Shown here: positions 61,060-64,000 of the stretch, piece by piece
Layout of the letters: each line of letters begins with the position of its first letter
Position numbering within the stretch: position 1 is the stretch's first letter
DNA from: Ampullaceana balthica
Lineage: Eukaryota; Mollusca; Gastropoda; Lymnaeidae
Length of the DNA stretch: 64,000 bases
Direction: 5' to 3'
NCBI GenBank assembly: GCA_944989445.1
Contig: CALYLW010000043.1
Coordinates: forward strand, 1,984,501-2,048,500
Made by a program: the position numbers and the translations under genes
The notes under the pieces: model-generated
The model's input: only the letters and a program-made list of their open reading frames with translations
What the model was told of the DNA's origin: nothing
Databases searched by the model: none

Positions 61060-61970
61060 ACTATTGTTATTGGTGTCATTTTTATATTGTTATAATAATT
61101 TGATATTTTACATGGCGCAGTACCCCAGCAAGCGGCTGGGCTCATAGGGGCTTCACATAACAAGTAGTATCACACATACAACTACCAATGCTCTCAATGT
61201 AAAACATTCATATCCTAACCACAACATATAATGAATGACATCACGGTGCACATAAGCTACGTTTCTCAATTAAAGAAATTTTTATTGTTTTTAATTAAGT
61301 TTGAAAGTTAAGTTTGAAGAGATTGTTTTTAGTGCAGTTTTGAAGGCCTTAGATATTAGAAGAGAAATACCTTTCGCCATATGTTAGTTATTGTCAAGGG
61401 TGTTTTAAAACTAAAAACTCAAAAAAAAATTCAAAAAGTTTAATTTGTTAGGCACGGGAGGTAATGTTATGTCTTGCCCGGGTTGCAGTAACTACCACGG
61501 CTTGCGCACCACAGCCCCCCAGCCCCCCCCCCACCCCGTGTCAGATCAGAGGCTGGAGAATCTCTTCTGCCTCTAAACAGAAACCAATGAGTTTCCCCTG
61601 GCAACCTCAAACAAATAGCGCCGTGTTTTACGTGACTATTGATTGGACTGATGAAGAGGCTGGGTCTGTCTGTCTGCCTCTAAATATGAACTATGGTTAG
61701 TTGACGTAACGTACACGGCGGAGACACCCGGAAGACAGAACACACCGTTGTTTCACAACCGTGCCCCTAGGGCCGTGGGTCAAAATATTCTAGTCTGTAT
61801 CTATTGTGTCTGCAATCTATTGCGTGGGTAAGACGATGACTACTCTCTGTGAGTGGGACAGAGAGAGGAATCTGTCTTATGATTCGCTGGAGTTGCACAC
61901 AACCTGCTGCGGGCGAACGTGCCATATCAGGTGGCATTATGTGTGCAATGCCACGCATTAGCAATACATG
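61060..61970. other. Non-coding stretch, no gene seen
   Basis: Includes a C-rich tract near 61510-61540. A 78-codon frame at 61464-61700 has no splice sites or recognisable motif. Confidence 0.4.
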
Positions 61971-61974
61971 AAGA

Positions 61975-62174
61975 CAGGGGTCTCCAAACTTTTCTGCCGG
62001 AGGGCCACATTAACTGTCAAACATCAGTTTGGGGGCCGACTACACACAGTTTTGTGGTAAACTACCGGTAAAAATTATATATTTTTTTTTAAGATTTAAA
62101 AGGTCTCCAGGGGCCGGATGAGAGGGCCACGCGGGCCGCATCTGGCCCGCGGGCCGTAGTTTGGAGACCCCTGC
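61975..62174. mobile_element. 200-bp hAT-type MITE
   Basis: Perfect inverted ends 'caggggtctccaaact' and 'agtttggagacccctg', with the common inner phrase 'ggcccgcgggccgtagtttg'. The same kind of phrase occurs at 44156-44195. The flanks do not give a clean 8-bp duplication. Confidence 0.7.
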
Positions 62175-62502
62175 ATTAATATATAAGAAATTCTAACCTG
62201 TGAATACAACACAACAATCCAGTACAGCACTCAGATAGACATAAGGGTCAAAACACTTTTCTTGTTCCATTATTAATAACAAACACATACAAACCACCAC
62301 AGTCTGGAAGTCTTGAATCTGGGCGTGGTATTGGATGTCTGAATAAACCAGGAAACCCAACACATTATCAGCATTCAAAACTATATAAAATCGAGACTTA
62401 ACATACATCATGGATAAGCGTAGGACGCACAATTATATGTATATTAGGAGCTTATGTTACATATAAGATTAGCAAATAAAGCATTATATGTTTAATAAAA
62501 AC

Positions 62503-63497
62503 AACCCGTAAAAAACGAAGTTTTTGACTATAAATCCTTTACGTATGAGACGTAACTAAAAGAATGTTCATTATAACACGCAGCGCAAGACCATCCAAAA
62601 ATACAAAATTGCAGTTGTGTCGTAAAACGTGTTTAATATAATGCGCACCGATCAGGAATAGGTTTATAAAAAGAGTTGTCAATAAAATACGCACCTTATT
62701 GCGCGACAGAAAGGTTGTTCAATATAATACGCACCGCGACGCTCTATCTCAAAAAATAACATGATACATAGGAATAAATAAAATAATCTAAAAAATCAAT
62801 AATTTAATTTCGGTACATGCGATCGATCTGAAATTTTGATACATTGTTTTTATCATCGGTACGAAACTGCCTGCAAAATTTCAGCTCGCTATCTTGCGAG
62901 CAAGTGGGTTAAAAATCGATCAAAAGTTTTGGCGACAAGCAAGCAAGGTCGGTCGGTCGGTCGGCCGCAGACACCACGAGTTAATATAAAGGATTTAATA
63001 AGAAAAACCCGTAAAAAACCAAGTTTTTGACTATAAATCCTTTATGTACGAGAAGTAACTAAAAGAATGTTCATTATAATACGCAGCGCCAGACCATCCA
63101 GAAATACAAAATTGAAGTTGTGTCGTAAAACATGTTTAATATAATACGCACCGATCAGGAATATGTTTATAAAAAGAGCTGTCAATAAAATACGCACCTT
63201 ATTGCGCGACAGAAAGGTTGTTCAATATAATACGCACCGCGACGCTCTATCTCAAAAAATAGCATGATACATAGGAATAAAAAAAATAATCTAAAAAATC
63301 AATACTTTAATTACGGTACATGCGATCGATCTGAAATTTTGATACATTGTTTTTATCATCGGTACGAAACTGCCTGCAAAATTTCAGCTCGCTATCTTGC
63401 GAGCAAGTGGGTTAAAAATCGATCAAAAGTTTTGGCGACAAGCAAGCAAGCAAGCAAGGTCCGCCGCAGACACCACGAGTTAATATAAAGGATTTAA
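62503..63497. repeat. Two direct ~500-bp units related to repeat family B
   Basis: The unit from 62503 (aacccgtaaaaaacgaagtt) recurs at 63006 with a period of 503 bases and high identity. Each ends at 'gagttaatataaaggattta', and the first has a short (GGTC)n tract near 62948. The start matches the reverse complement of the end of family B (35876-35912). Each unit holds 'ctgaaattttgatac' and 'caaaatttcag', a possible hairpin. Confidence 0.75.
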
Positions 63498-63699
63498 AAA
63501 TAGCCTCTGTGCACCTATCGAGCACACCAGCAAACTATTTACGATAATGGTGGCTAACCTACCAAACAGTAAGTTATATGAAATATTGTCTCATATACCA
63601 TACTCTTTTGATAACTCTTTTGATATACGATACTGGCTGTGGACATAGGGTGAAAATACCGTACTGATATGATATATGGTGCTGTCTTGATATACGATA

Positions 63700-64000
63700 T
63701 GGACTTGATATCTGTGACAGTGTGGTCTAATACTAAATTTGTATATGTGACAGTGTGGTTTAATACTAAATTTTGTATCTGTGACAGTGTGGTCTAATAC
63801 TAAATTTGTATCTGTGACAGTGTGGTCTAATACTAAATTTGTATCTGGGACAGTGTGGTCTAATACTAAATTTGTATCTGTGACAGTGTGGTCTAATACT
63901 AAATTTGTATCTGTGACAGTGTGGTCTAATACTAAATGTGTATCTGTGACAGTGTGGTCTAATACTAAATTTGTATCTGTGACAGTGTGGTTGGTATACC
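63700..64000. repeat. 33-bp minisatellite, about 9 copies, reaching the right edge
   Basis: Unit 'gtatctgtgacagtgtggtc' plus 'taatactaaattt', nearly uniform. The last copy breaks off in 'ggttggtatacc' at the window end. Confidence 0.88.

Noticed and set aside
58292..61147. Open frames of 700-950 codons on both strands through the 27-bp array
   Set aside because: The unit length is a multiple of three and lacks stops in most phases, so all frames stay open at once. A one-base insertion breaks each frame and the variants change amino acids freely.
61464..61700. 78-codon plus-strand frame
   Set aside because: Proline run from a C-rich tract; no splice sites or family motif.
1..64000. tRNA, rRNA or snRNA genes
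   Set aside because: Looked for tRNA box-like motifs and conserved rRNA words; none convincing by eye. A covariance-model scan would be decisive.

Overview
This is a eukaryotic, intron-rich, AT-rich animal window. The two recognisable genes, a DNAJC11 orthologue and an espin-type ankyrin gene, have animal exon-intron structure. Together with the density of minisatellites and DNA transposons this suggests an invertebrate, most likely a mollusc (probably gastropod). That placement is an inference; there is no rRNA or mitochondrial marker here to test it.

Layout. 1-204: the 3' side of a charged exon on the minus strand, running off the left edge. 1.9-7.6 kb: a pair of related TIR transposons (TAA target duplication) on either side of gene B (4656-6398, minus), the first exon of an unrecognised Ser/Pro/Lys-rich protein. 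8.1-17.6 kb: gene A (minus), a three-exon gene that I assemble to about 1,895 residues, unrecognised and mostly disordered. 10.9-11.6 kb: a 58-bp minisatellite just beyond gene A's last exon acceptor, in its intron 2. 17.6-20.5 kb: ordinary non-coding DNA. 20.5-21.6 kb: a 30-base G run followed by about 1 kb almost without C. 21.7-36.3 kb: DNAJC11 (minus), 16 exons placed with consistent phase plus a probable terminal exon; the total of about 560 residues matches the family. 36.7-42.5 kb: the first four exons of an espin gene (plus), head-to-head with DNAJC11 across a 376-bp shared promoter. 42.5-64 kb: no further gene I can prove. It holds a transposon nested in a transposon nested in a transposon (43.5-47.4 kb), a dead LINE fragment and about nine unrelated minisatellites, the largest being a 27-bp unit repeated about 100 times (58.34-61.06 kb).

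How the parts relate. DNAJC11 is a mitochondrial J-protein linked to the MICOS/MIB complexes; espin bundles actin. They share a promoter region but no known pathway. Human ESPN and DNAJC11 both lie in 1p36.31, so the pairing may be a remnant of ancestral linkage. Three ~1.45-kb Tigger-like elements sit in introns of these two genes, two of them in opposite orientation inside the same DNAJC11 transcript. Two local tandem duplications straddle DNAJC11 splice sites, and one intron appears to use a GC donor.

I found no rRNA, tRNA, CRISPR or prokaryotic-type system, and no coherent new multi-gene system. The most novel material is the pair of unrecognised genes A and B, the splice-site duplications, the C-less block and the nested elements.
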